Shown: positions 55,299 through 63,401 of the stretch, one piece after another
Numbering within the stretch: position 1 is the stretch's first letter
How the letters are laid out: the number at the start of each line of letters is the position of its first letter
Assembly (NCBI GenBank): GCA_964573995.1
Contig: CAZNLH010000007.1
Span: 1 to 64,000, forward strand
From: CAZNLH01 sp964573995
GTDB lineage: Bacteria > Gemmatimonadota > CAZMKB01 > CAZNLH01
Reading direction: 5' to 3'
DNA length: 64,000 nt
Translations under genes and position numbers: made by a program
The notes under the pieces: generated by a model
The model's database searches: none
What the model was told of the DNA's origin: nothing
Seen by the model: only the letters and a program-made list of their open reading frames with translations

Positions 55299-55892
55299 CT
55301 ATCCCTTGACCACCCGCACCCTGGTATCGTAGAAAGAGGCGCTTCCGCCTATCGGGTCGGTCATGCAGACGTCACCGAGGTGGGGATCCGACAGGAGCGC
55401 GGCATTGATGCAGAGACCCGTGGAACGCCTCTTGTCTCCCTTTATCACCTTCCCCTCTACCTCCACGTCTGACGAGCCATAGGCCCAGTGGCCGAAGTGC
55501 CAGGAGACCGCGACGGTCCCGGGGCGTATACCCTCTATGACCCTTGCCTTGCCGGACATGGGTACCTTCCTCCCGTTCCTCAGGTCCCACAGACCCTCCG
55601 GGTTCGTAGCCGAGACGATCTTCACCTCCATCCCATCCCTGATGCCGAGCCTGCCGGCGTCGGCCGAGTTCATGAGGACTGTGTTCTCCTTCCATATGGA
55701 CGAGAGCCAGTAATCGGTTGGGAGAGTATGCGACTGGCCGCCAAGGATGTCCTTGTAGGTGACCAGTTGGAGGTCGTATCCCTCCTGGCTCACCTCCATG
55801 CCGGAGGCATCGCGCACCTGCTCGTAGATGGCGATACCGGAGCAAGACTCCCCCGGACCCAAGGAACCTTTGACAGGCCCGGGGCGGGAGAG
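55299..55892 (-). pseudogene. C-terminal fragment of a MopB molybdopterin oxidoreductase
   Basis: The last roughly 190 residues of a large Mo/W-bis-pterin enzyme, with the catalytic part missing. It shows the cofactor-binding C-domain: GGQSHTLPTDYWLSSIWKEN, NSADAGRLGIRDGMEVKIVS, GIRPGTVAVSWHFGHWAYG, STGLCINAALLSDPHLGDV and TDPIGGSASFYDTRV. That ending is typical of the TtrA/ArrA/PsrA-like (tetrathionate, arsenate, polysulfide) group. The frame stays open up to the porin remnant's stop codon at 55895-55893, and no start or ribosome site is seen. A deletion or misassembly joined it to the porin. Confidence 0.75.
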
Positions 55893-56860
55893 AGATCACT
55901 TGAACTTATAGAAAAAGGTCACTCGCGGCATGACGTCGGTGTCAGGGCTGCTCCCTGCCGCCGTATACCACCGCCTCCACGTTCGGCATTATGTGGACGT
56001 CCTTGACGGGCTCGAAATCCAACCCGGCAACGACCAGGTTGGATGACCCCGCGGTCGGGTCGAAGGGGAGGTACGAGATGCCCGATGGCGCGGCATCGAA
56101 ATTGCGATCCAGCCGCCCAAGGACGGAGACCCTGTCGGCCATGCGGGCGACTCCGAACAGCGAGAAGACCTCGCGGGTCACGTCCGGGCAACCGGTCTGT
56201 GTCTCTGTCTGCCTGGCATACTGGATCCCGGCCCTGTAGTCGCCGGTATCGTATGAGGCGAATCCCTGGATGGTATACCTGCTGGGATCACCGCGATTCT
56301 CCCAGTCCGCGTAAAACTCAAGCGTCACCTCGTCGTTCGGATGGAAACCGAGGGAGCCCATGACCTTCTTCTCCTCGTTGGTCTCAGACTTGGTCGCCGA
56401 CCCGTTGGCCAGCATCACGTGGTAGGCGAAGCGCTTGTCGGTGTCCAGGTGTCCCTTGAGTGCGATGCCGAACTCGCGGGAACTCCCGTACTTCTGGAGA
56501 TCGAGGGGGGTCTTCTCCACCGACCGGTAGCCCCAGATCTTCTCTATAACGTCCCACGTGGGCGTCGGTGACAGGCCGAATATGACCTGGTGGCCGGTAT
56601 GATTCCACTTGATGTAGGCATCCTTTGTAAAGGGCACGATCTTTCCCGAGGTTGCGAAATCTCCCGGGCCGTTGAGTTACAGTCGGAATCGCATGGAGAA
56701 CTCTTCGCTTAGCCCCTGGTCGTACGTGAAGTAGATGCGCCTGAACCAGAAGCCGTTCTGGTTCTCGAGCGACGTGTCGTGGCTGGCGGCAACCCAGTAG
56801 TAGTCACCGAACATGTAGCCGCTGAAGCTTCCAGGATCCGCGACTCCCCTGTCCGTGCCG
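55893..56860 (-). pseudogene. Outer-membrane porin-like protein, broken twice, N-terminus in gap
   Basis: A beta-barrel of alternating aromatic strands: FGDYYWVAASHDTSLENQNGFWFRRIYFTYDQ in parts, GFHPNDEVTLEFYADW, YTIQGFASYDTGDYRAGIQYARQ, and a C-terminus TFFYKFK that ends in an aromatic strand, as outer-membrane proteins do. Two defects: an in-frame TAA at 56679-56677 (CTG-TAA-CTC; GAA would restore it) and a one-base frameshift near 55956-55962 that puts PDTDVMPRVTFFYKFK in another frame. A GAAAGGAGGAA ribosome site sits right beside the gap at 56961-56971, so the start lies just inside the N run. Unknown substrate; neighbours suggest Mo/W-related use. Confidence 0.7.
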
Positions 56861-56960
56861 NNNNNNNNNNNNNNNNNNNNNNNNNNNNNNNNNNNNNNNN
56901 NNNNNNNNNNNNNNNNNNNNNNNNNNNNNNNNNNNNNNNNNNNNNNNNNNNNNNNNNNNN
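56861..56960. other. Assembly gap (100 N)
   Basis: 100 N. It removes the porin-like gene's start and signal peptide. The true length is unknown. Confidence 0.99.
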
Positions 56961-57055
56961 TTCCTCCTTTCACATGATCGAAGGTCCAATCCAAATCGGG
57001 TGTAACCAGACGCTTTTCCCCTGTACAATGCCGTTTATCAAAAAAAGAGCCAGTT

Positions 57056-58129
57056 TTACGTACGCTCGAAGAAACCCCTTGCCTTTTGTAGCCTTTCAAC
57101 CGGCAAGATTCGGGTTCTTCTCAGTAGCCTAGGTGCGGTCTCGAGGAGCATGCCGGCCCCCATCGCGTAAGTGAGGTTGCTGGTAGCAAGGGCCATAATG
57201 CCTATGGTCCAGGCAACCACCTTCCCCCTCTCGAGCCTTCGGACCAGGAGCACGTGGCATATCCCGACGTAGAGGAGCATGGCCCCGAGCACCTGGAACG
57301 GTATCCAGCCGAGGAAGGACCCGTCAAAGAGATGGAACGACAGCGCCGCAAGGATATAGAAGAGGCCGGTTATGACCGTGGCACCGCCGGACCTTGCCCC
57401 GAACCTGTAGTGGGCGGTCAGGCCGTTCGAGCCGTGACAGACCGGCAGGCCGCCAACAATGCCGGCGATCAGGTTAGAGACTCCGAGCGATATCGCCAGG
57501 TGCCGAGGGGTGACCCTGCGCGCCCGCTCGCCGAAGTAGTCGCCGGCCGCATCGGCGGTGGCGAATACGGCGTTTCCGAGCGTCAGTGGAAGTTGAGGGA
57601 TCACCAGTATCCATAGAGAGGCGATAAAGAGCGGCAAGCCGGTGACGGAACCTGCGGCGCCGAACCCGGCTGAGATAGTGGATCCGGCCAACAAGTGGAC
57701 GGCCACACGCACGAGCATCAACCCGACCCCCAGTTGTATCCCCTTGACGACCGGCCGCGTGAACAGGCGTGAAAGCCATGTCACACCCCCCGTCAGGCCC
57801 AGTAGCATAAGGATCGACCCCATCCACAGGCCCGCCGCGTAGATCATCCCGACACCAAGGCCGCCGGCGATCGCGATGACCGACATGGCCTTGAGAGGCT
57901 GAACAGGGATCGGCAGCCGGAAGTAGAGAGCGCTTGCTATATATGTCCCCCCTACCAGGAGGAGCGTTGTGACCGGCGGCAGGTGGTTCAGCGCGACGAG
58001 CGGGAGAAAGAGAGGAACGAAAGTCCCGATGTCCCCCAGTGCACCGAGCCACTCCCCGGGACCGAACAGGAGGGGTTCGGGCAGGGGTCGCCTGGACGGA
58101 CACTCGATCTTTACCCCCCTATCTGGCAC
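57056..58129 (-). CDS. MOT1-type molybdate permease
   Basis: Imports molybdate (or tungstate/sulfate), inferred from family. 357 residues, about nine to ten helices. MOT1 hallmarks: WLGALGDIGTFVPLFLPLVAL near the N-terminus, RLPIPVQPLKAMSVIAIAGGLG, and PVCHGSNGLTAHYRFGARSGGATVI (the PxCHG-xGL-AxxRFGAR signature). The start is GTG at 58129, overlapping the moaA stop by 19 bases. No ATG start exists. It runs in the same direction as moaD-mobA-moaA and is probably co-transcribed with them. Confidence 0.88.
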   Translation of the reverse strand: MPDRGVKIECPSRRPLPEPLLFGPGEWLGALGDIGTFVPLFLPLVALNHLPPVTTLLLVGGTYIASALYFRLPIPVQPLKAMSVIAIAGGLGVGMIYAAGLWMGSILMLLGLTGGVTWLSRLFTRPVVKGIQLGVGLMLVRVAVHLLAGSTISAGFGAAGSVTGLPLFIASLWILVIPQLPLTLGNAVFATADAAGDYFGERARRVTPRHLAISLGVSNLIAGIVGGLPVCHGSNGLTAHYRFGARSGGATVITGLFYILAALSFHLFDGSFLGWIPFQVLGAMLLYVGICHVLLVRRLERGKVVAWTIGIMALATSNLTYAMGAGMLLETAPRLLRRTRILPVERLQKARGFFERT

Positions 58130-58853
58130 ATGAAACGTGTGTGGGCCACGCGGCCGTTGATCCGCCCGTGCATGGTGTGACCAGCCGGTTTCTTCGAGAC
58201 GGTGTTCACTATCAGCCGCCCAATCACACCGGGGCCCGCCCCATTTCTAAGAGGTGTCACGAGGTCGGTCCCCCCGGAGGAATCGAGGCACGTGACCANN
58301 NNNNNNNNNNNNNNNNNNNNNNNNNNNNNNNNNNNNNNNNNNNNNNNNNNNNNNNNNNNNNNNNNNNNNNNNNNNNNNNNNNNNNNNNNNNNNNNNNNAG
58401 GCCGGCCTCCAGGGCGGCATGAACGCCCGCGAGTACGTCCTGGAGCCTCCCGTGCCTCGTTATCCGCCTGAACCTCTCGGGGTCGAGGGTGTCGAGGCTC
58501 ACGTTCACCCGGTCGAGTCCCGCGCACTTCAGGCCACGGGCCACGTGAGCGAGCAAGGTCCCGTTCGTCGTCATCGAGAGATCGGAAAGTCCCGCGACAG
58601 TCGAGATCCCGCGGACCAATTCGAGGATCCCGGGCCGCGTAAGCGGCTCCCCGCCCGTGACGCGGACCCGCCGGATCCCGAGCGACGTAAATATGGATAG
58701 GAGGGCGAGCATCTCTTCATCATCCATGATGTCCATGACCTCCCCCACACCACGATATCCCTCCGGCAGGCAGTAGAGGCACCTCAAGTTGCAATTTCCG
58801 GTGACCGATAGTCGCAGGTAATCTATATGGCGGCCGTGGGAATCGATCAGCAT
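58111..58853 (-). CDS. moaA: GTP 3',8-cyclase MoaA, middle missing in gap
   Basis: Radical SAM enzyme that makes the first pterin intermediate of molybdenum cofactor. N-terminal part (151 residues): RHIDYLRLSVTGNCNLRCLYCLP with CxxxCxxC (CNLRCLYC), RVTGGEPLTRPG and SMTTNGTLL. C-terminal part after the gap (61 residues): TPLRNGAGPG ... HTRFMCQIGG, the typical MoaA ending. The two parts are out of frame across the 100 N, and about 110-120 residues are missing against the usual 320-330, so the gap is really larger than 100 bases. GTP-binding middle and second cluster cysteines fall in it. Confidence 0.87.
58299..58398. other. Assembly gap (100 N) inside moaA
   Basis: 100 N. By MoaA length, roughly 330-360 bases are missing, not 100. 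Confidence 0.95.
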
Positions 58854-59032
58854 CTCGGTAATCCCCCCGGTTCCTTTACCTGTACAATGATCTCGAAGAC
58901 GAGCGGCCTCACAATCTCCAAGACATGTCCGAGGAGCGTCGTTCCATCGCCCCATTGAATCTTCGCCTTGGGCGCTCCAAACCGCGACCCTCGTCCCCCG
59001 GCCAGGATAATAGCCGTCAATTCACCTGTCAC
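58847..59032 (-). pseudogene. mobA: MobA-like guanylyltransferase, truncated to its N-terminus
   Basis: From a GTG at 59032 it reads VTGELTAIILAGGRGSRFGAPKA, the nucleotide-binding signature of MobA, which adds GMP to molybdopterin (MobA is about 190-200 residues). The frame then runs only to a TGA at 58849-58847 (about 61 residues), overlapping the moaA start by seven bases, so the catalytic middle and C-terminus are absent. A second, shorter nucleotidyltransferase-like function is unlikely; a deletion is the best reading. Whether another MobA exists elsewhere is not visible. Confidence 0.7.
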
Positions 59033-59127
59033 CACGAGCCCCCTGGTCAGTTTCCGGCCTCGATACATCGGGGTTACATGGGACAGGCCCTCGCCGCACG
59101 GAAGATACGCACTCTCGCACCCTCACC

Positions 59128-59364
59128 TCAACCGCCGCTAACCGGGGGGAAGAAGGCGATCTCGTCGCCATTGCCCACGATACGATCTACGCCGGAAATC
59201 TTGAGGTTGACCGCCACCTTCAGGACATCGAGGCGCTCGAGAAGGGGGGCGAATTCCGGCTCACGTCGTATCAGGTCGATCAGCGGGAGGGGGGAGGGCA
59301 CGGGTATCTCCACTTCCCGCCTCCCCATCCACTCGGCGCACCCAGCGAAAAATAGGACCTTCAT
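59128..59364 (-). CDS. moaD: Molybdopterin synthase small subunit MoaD
   Basis: Ubiquitin-like sulfur carrier, 78 residues. The C-terminus ends FFPPVSGG, the double glycine that becomes a thiocarboxylate. Core: MKVLFFAGCAEWMG, LPLIDLIRREPEFAPLL, VAVNLKISGVDRIVGNGDEIAFFPP. GGAAAGG precedes the ATG at 59364. No moaE (large subunit) is next to it. First gene of the minus-strand Mo unit, directly behind a terminator and leader RNA. A ThiS-like carrier for tungsten enzymes is the main alternative. Confidence 0.9.
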   Translation of the reverse strand: MKVLFFAGCAEWMGRREVEIPVPSPLPLIDLIRREPEFAPLLERLDVLKVAVNLKISGVDRIVGNGDEIAFFPPVSGG

Positions 59365-59385
59365 GTCCGCCTTTCCACTCCAAGA

Positions 59386-59423
59386 CAATAAAATACCGGG
59401 CCCTCAGACTTGAAAAGGCCCGG
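59386..59423 (-). terminator. Intrinsic terminator in the moaD leader
   Basis: On the minus strand CCGGGCC (59423-59417) and GGCCCGG (59402-59396), 14-base loop, then TATTTTATT. It lies 22 bases before the moaD start and downstream of a promoter, so it can act as a premature stop (attenuator). Confidence 0.8.
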
Positions 59424-59579
59424 CCGATCTCTTCCCGGCGTCTCCTCTCCTTTCCAAGTCAGCCCGCCATCTTAACGCGGGCATCGGGAGGCCGGGGACT
59501 TTCATCCCCGACCCTTTCGGCCGAATTGCCGTAATCACAGCCGTGACATTAGGCAACCAGGCTCGGAGGGACGATTTAC
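59424..59579 (-). ncRNA. Structured moaD leader, candidate riboswitch of unknown class
   Basis: About 155 nt between a consensus promoter and an attenuator. Hairpins seen: 6-bp GCCCGC/GCGGGC (59462-59467, 59477-59482); 6-bp CGGGGA/TCCCCG (59493-59498, 59505-59510) around a six-base loop that reads TGAAAG on the transcript; a 5-bp stem CGGCC/GGTCG with GAAAG loop next to it. Elements such as ACGGCAA, GGGGATGAAAGTCCCC and TAAGATGGCGGGCTGAC loosely recall c-di-GMP/cGAMP (GEMM-I) riboswitches, but the closing stem does not fit cleanly. It does not resemble the tupA leader. Ligand control of moaD is inferred. Confidence 0.55.
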
Positions 59580-59585
59580 GAGATG

Positions 59586-59614
59586 AAAATAACAGGGTCC
59601 AAAAGCGATGTCAA
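59586..59614 (-). promoter_or_regulatory. Consensus promoter of the moaD unit
   Basis: On the minus strand TTGACA (59614-59609), 17-base spacer, TATTTT (59591-59586). The start is near 59579, giving a leader of about 215 nt before the ATG at 59364. Confidence 0.8.
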
Positions 59615-59635
59615 TGAGAAGGGCGAAAAAAAACG

Positions 59636-59663
59636 TTGACCTTCCCACGGATCGAATTAATTT
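59636..59663 (+). promoter_or_regulatory. Likely promoter of the lipoprotein gene
   Basis: TTGACC (59636-59641) and TAATTT (59658-59663) with a 16-base spacer, divergent from the moaD promoter. The leader would be about 110 nt. Confidence 0.5.
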
Positions 59664-59780
59664 TCTTGTACAGATTCATCGTGGAAAAACAGCGAAAGGA
59701 GGTGGATGACAAAAGGCTTCCACGGTACGAGCCGCTACACGGGAGTTTTTTTGGTCCATTACCCACGAAAGGAGTTTCGC

Positions 59781-60026
59781 ATGATGAGGACATTCTTCGT
59801 ATTGATGATCGCAGCAGTCATGAGTTTCTCGCTGATCGGATGCAAGGGAAAGCAATCCACTCCTCAATCCCGTAAACCCGCGGAGACCCAGGCGCCGGCC
59901 GAAGGGACGGCCCAGCAACCTGAGGGCTCCATGACCAAGCCCGAGAATAAGGGTATGATGCAGCAAGACACGACGGCCGAAAAAAGTGTCGAGCACCCGG
60001 TTGGCTCCGGCACCAAGACCAAGTAG
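59781..60026 (+). CDS. Small lipoprotein
   Basis: 81 residues. Signal peptide MMRTFFVLMIAAVMSFSLIGC with a lipobox ending LIGC (lipidated Cys21), then a low-complexity tail rich in Gln, Pro, Thr and Lys (KGKQSTPQSRKPAETQAPAEG ...). GAAAGGAG precedes the ATG. Upstream in-frame codons exist but lack a ribosome site. No function can be assigned; short tethered lipoproteins of this kind often reach from the membrane into the periplasm. Confidence 0.8.
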   Translation: MMRTFFVLMIAAVMSFSLIGCKGKQSTPQSRKPAETQAPAEGTAQQPEGSMTKPENKGMMQQDTTAEKSVEHPVGSGTKTK

Positions 60027-60111
60027 CCGCCCCTTGTTAGCACGTCCCATACCTCCTCGGGAGTCAAGATGGGGCTCTTTTCCTGATTCATAAGAGATCG
60101 CTGATCAGCCA

Positions 60112-60154
60112 GAGGTGGAGACTATCAGGTCTGTTACTGGTAGGTCTCCACCTC
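60112..60154. repeat. Perfect 11-base inverted repeat
   Basis: GAGGTGGAGAC (60112-60122) and GTCTCCACCTC (60144-60154), with a 21-base loop, just upstream of the glycosyltransferase ATG. There is no T run, so it is not a simple terminator. The frame of the downstream gene continues open through it. Confidence 0.7.
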
Positions 60155-60205
60155 GCGCTTTACCATATATCCAAGAGTTTCTCCTACGGAACTGATCTGT
60201 CGGGC

Positions 60206-61525
60206 ATGCCGGTCCTCCCACTGGTCTCGCTCGAACTCATTGCCGGAATTATATATCTATGGCCGGCCATGGGACTCGCCGGACATTCGGCTGGAGGGAC
60301 AAGTCTCCTGTGGATCATAACCGTGGGCTCTATCCTGCGGCTGATGATGCTGCCCTCGACGCCCATCCTGGAAGACGACTATTATCGATACCTCTGGGAC
60401 GGGGGGGTTGTGGCGGCAGGGGAGAATCCTTACCGCTACCCCCCCGAAGATATCCTTGCCCCCTCAGATTACAACGCGAAGGTCCCGCCATCCCTGGATC
60501 GCCTGGCCCTGGAATCCGGGCCTATCCTGGAGCGCATCAACCATCCCCGACTGCGGACAATCTACCCGCCCGTGGCGCAGGCCGCTTTCGCCCTGGCCCA
60601 TCTGATCTCACCGTGGAGCATCCTTTCATGGCGCCTTATCCTCACCATACTCGACATGCTGACCTTCGGCCTCCTGATCATGATCCTCCATCGCATCAAG
60701 CGGCCTCTCGCGCTATCGGCTGTCTATTGGTGGAACCCGTTGTTGATCAAGGAGATATACAACTCATGTCACATGGATGTCATCGTCTTGCCCCTCATCT
60801 TATTAGCGGTATTACTTGCAGCCCGTAGGCGGTACTCGTGGTCTGCGGCGACGCTCGCGCTCGCCACCGCGGTGAAGATATGGCCGGTGGTGCTGTTGCC
60901 GCTGCTCCTTCGCCCGGTTCTCAGGGATAGAAGGCAACTCGCCACCGCCCTGTTGACTTTTTTCCTGCCGCTGTTCCTTCTCTTCATGCCGGTTCTCCAG
61001 GCAGGAATGGCTCGCGCATCAGGCTTCGCAGCCTACGGAGAGTATTGGGAGATGAACGACGCACTGTTCATGCTCTTCTCATGGCTTGTTCAACCCCTAA
61101 CACGCGCAATCGGCGTAACGGTGGGGAGAGAAGGGCTCGTGACCCGCTTCATGGTAAGCGGGCTCCTCGTGGCGTGGACCATCAAGATCACATTTCGCGA
61201 GGGGGCGCTCGACCTTTCCGAACTGTGCCGGCGAGCACTTCTCGTCATCTCGGCACTTTTCCTCCTCAGTCCCACCCAGTTTCCATGGTACTACGTCTGG
61301 GTCGCGCCGTTCCTGGCGATTTACCCCCGTCGTTCATTGCTCCTGCTCAACATCCTCTTGCCGATATATTACCTTCGATTCCACTTCCAGGTGCTCGGCC
61401 GCGTTGACACCTTCGACACCGGAGTCGTCTGGCTGGAATATGTTCCGGTTTGGATACTGCTGTTCCTCGAATGGCGCTCCGGGCGGTCGACGGTCGGGCC
61501 TCAAGGGCCCGGAGGGACGGCCTGA
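60206..61525 (+). CDS. Polyprenol-phosphate-type membrane glycosyltransferase (GT-C, GT87-like), N-terminus uncertain
   Basis: 439 residues from the first ATG, at least nine helices. The loop LEDDYYRYLWDGGVVAAGENPYRYPPEDI matches DPM-dependent GT-C transferases (the D/E pair after helix 1 is catalytic), with NHPRLRTIYPPVAQAAFALAH after it. The open frame extends well upstream of 60206 and reads a further hydrophobic helix (SGLLLVGLHLALYH), which the family needs as helix 1, yet no ATG, GTG or TTG precedes it in frame. The start is therefore either non-standard or lost to a small sequence error; 60206 is a minimum. Two bases from the next gene. Confidence 0.8.
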   Translation: MPVLPLVSLELIAGIIYLWPAMGLAGHSAGGTSLLWIITVGSILRLMMLPSTPILEDDYYRYLWDGGVVAAGENPYRYPPEDILAPSDYNAKVPPSLDRLALESGPILERINHPRLRTIYPPVAQAAFALAHLISPWSILSWRLILTILDMLTFGLLIMILHRIKRPLALSAVYWWNPLLIKEIYNSCHMDVIVLPLILLAVLLAARRRYSWSAATLALATAVKIWPVVLLPLLLRPVLRDRRQLATALLTFFLPLFLLFMPVLQAGMARASGFAAYGEYWEMNDALFMLFSWLVQPLTRAIGVTVGREGLVTRFMVSGLLVAWTIKITFREGALDLSELCRRALLVISALFLLSPTQFPWYYVWVAPFLAIYPRRSLLLLNILLPIYYLRFHFQVLGRVDTFDTGVVWLEYVPVWILLFLEWRSGRSTVGPQGPGGTA

Positions 61526-61526
61526 G

Positions 61527-62228
61527 ATGAGGGGAGGATCGAGAATAGCCGTCATCGTGCCGGCCCTTGACGAAGAGGAAGCGATCGGGCTGGTCATGGC
61601 GGCCATCCCGGCATGGGTGGACCAGGTGGTCGTAGTGGACAACGGGTCTACGGACGGGACCGCGGAGGTGGCGGAATCCCACGGAGCGATGGTCGTTCGC
61701 GAGGACCGGCGAGGATACGGAGCCGCCTGTCTCAAGGGTATGGAATCCCTGGATCGTCCAGACGTGGTGATCTTCCTGGACGCCGATTTCAGCGAAGAGC
61801 CAGGGGAGGCGGACCTGCTGGTCGACCCGATAATCCGGGGGGATGCGGACCTGGTCATCGGCTCCCGGGTGCTCGGAAGCCGCGAGCCCGGCGCCCTGCC
61901 CCTGCAGGCCCGCCTTGGAAACCGGCTCGCCTGCATCCTAATGCGCCTGTTCTGGAATGTCCGGTACACGGACCTTGGCCCCTTCCGAGCCATTCGCTAT
62001 ACCTCGTTGAAGTCACTCTCCATGGAGGACATGGACTTCGGCTGGACGGTAGAAATGCAGATAAAGGCCGCACTCAAGGGGTTGAGAGTGATGGAGACCC
62101 CGGTGAGATATAGGAGGCGCATTGGCAGGTCGAAGATTTCCGGTACGATCCGTGGTGCACTGGCTGCGGGCGCAAAGATACTGTCCACCATCTTCAAAGC
62201 GGCGATCGAGAACCGCAATGAATCTTAG
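61527..62228 (+). CDS. Family 2 glycosyltransferase
   Basis: 233 residues, GT-A fold: IAVIVPALDEEEAIGLVMAAIPAW, VVVDNGSTDGTAEVA, FLDADFSEEPGEADLLVDPI (metal-binding DAD), GSRVLGSREPGAL and PVRYRRRIGRSKISGT near the end. Matches the polyprenyl-phosphate glucosyl/mannosyltransferase group. The start at 61527 lies just after the GT87-like stop, with GGAGGG before it. It probably makes the lipid-linked sugar used by its GT-C neighbour. Confidence 0.88.
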   Translation: MRGGSRIAVIVPALDEEEAIGLVMAAIPAWVDQVVVVDNGSTDGTAEVAESHGAMVVREDRRGYGAACLKGMESLDRPDVVIFLDADFSEEPGEADLLVDPIIRGDADLVIGSRVLGSREPGALPLQARLGNRLACILMRLFWNVRYTDLGPFRAIRYTSLKSLSMEDMDFGWTVEMQIKAALKGLRVMETPVRYRRRIGRSKISGTIRGALAAGAKILSTIFKAAIENRNES

Positions 62229-62679
62229 TGAGCCTGCTCATAAGTTAGGTGGCGTCATCGAACTTACAAAACGCAGCACTTATAGACATCCAAAATGCCC
62301 ATTTCATCATGAGACAAGGACTCCATCTACCGCCGGGATGAAAGTTCTGTTCCAAAACTTCCATCCTTTTTATAATATTAGAGGGGGCTCATCTCCCGAT
62401 TCGTTGATGTAAAGGAGGCGTAGAACTTGAGATCGCGCCCTCGTTGGGATAGTGATGAGAATGGATTCCTGCCTTCGCTGGAATGACGAAAGGATGGCAT
62501 GATCGAGCAACGATACAATGCGCCCCGAAGGCCAGACAAGCCCTACCCGGTCACCCCGACTGGATTGGAGATGAACCCATGAGGAAGGCTACGTCCCCGG
62601 CAACGGGAGACAGGCCGGAGCATGTAGAACAACAATCCCTGGGACGCCGCGCTGGAAGCGCCCTGTAAACCTGAAGAGC
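62229..62679. other. Intergenic stretch with a REP-like hairpin
   Basis: About 450 bases, lower GC than its flanks, no gene seen. It contains a short dyad at 62464-62484 (listed separately). Frames open across it look non-coding. Confidence 0.5.
62464..62484. repeat. REP/MITE-like hairpin
   Basis: ATTCCTGCCTTCGCTGGAAT type dyad, in the context GGATTCCTGCCTTCGC followed by GGAATGACG. This wording recurs in intergenic DNA of many bacteria as a short palindromic repeat. Only one copy is in the window. Confidence 0.55.
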
Positions 62680-63390
62680 ATGTCGAACGGCATACCGAAC
62701 AAGAAGTTGAGTGTCTCCATAGTCCTCCCCGCCTATAACGAGGAGGACAACATAGGAAAGATACTAGAGCGGGCCAAGAGTGTGCTGGTATGCCTTCACG
62801 CCGATCATGAGATCATCGTTGTGAACGACGGGAGCACCGACCGAACGGCGGACAAGGTCCGGGAACTAATTGCCAGGGACCCCGCTATCCGCCTCATAGG
62901 TCACACCTTCAACCTCGGCTACGGTGCCGCCCTCAAAGACGGGCTCAGGGCGGCATCCAAGGACATGGTCTTTTTTACAGATTCTGACCTCCAATTCGAC
63001 CTCTCGGAAATAGAAAAACTCCTCGTATGGATCGACAGGTACCCCATTGTAATCGGCTACAGGGATGTGAGGAGAGATCCCATGCTCCGCCGAGTCATGG
63101 CCTGGGGGTGGGGCACCCTGATTAGATTTCTCTTCAAACTCAACGTCAGGGACATAGATTGTGCCTTCAAACTCTTCCGAAGACGGGTGTTTGATGAGAT
63201 CTCGATCGACTCCATAGGTGCGTTCGTCAACAGCGAAATCCTGATCCGTGCCCAAAAGGAGGGTTTTGCGATCAAGGAACTTCCCGTGGCGCACTACCCC
63301 CGCGAACTCGGCGTACCCAGCGGCGCCAAGCCGAAGATCATTCTCCGGGCCTTCCGGGAGATGATCAAACTCTACAAGGAACTCAAGTAG
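62680..63390 (+). CDS. Family 2 glycosyltransferase (DPM-like)
   Basis: 236 residues. SVSIVLPAYNEEDNIGKIL, EIIVVNDGSTDRTADKV, NLGYGAALKDGLRAA, FFTDSDLQFDLSEI (DSD metal motif), and AFKLFRRRVFDEISIDSIGAFVNSEILIRAQ are typical of dolichol/polyprenol-phosphate sugar transferases. One possible membrane helix near residues 142-155 (RVMAWGWGTLIRFLF). Twelve bases separate it from the next gene, so both probably share a transcript. Confidence 0.9.
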   Translation: MSNGIPNKKLSVSIVLPAYNEEDNIGKILERAKSVLVCLHADHEIIVVNDGSTDRTADKVRELIARDPAIRLIGHTFNLGYGAALKDGLRAASKDMVFFTDSDLQFDLSEIEKLLVWIDRYPIVIGYRDVRRDPMLRRVMAWGWGTLIRFLFKLNVRDIDCAFKLFRRRVFDEISIDSIGAFVNSEILIRAQKEGFAIKELPVAHYPRELGVPSGAKPKIILRAFREMIKLYKELK

Positions 63391-63401
63391 GTGGCTTTCT
63401 C

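Noticed and set aside
59494..59509. GGATGAAAGTCC-like hairpin recalling group II intron domains
   Set aside because: No domain V, no reverse transcriptase and no intron ends nearby; the hairpin is part of the moaD leader.
59406..59555. Possible short peptide on the minus strand within the moaD leader
   Set aside because: It ends inside the terminator and lies wholly within the structured RNA; no ribosome site.
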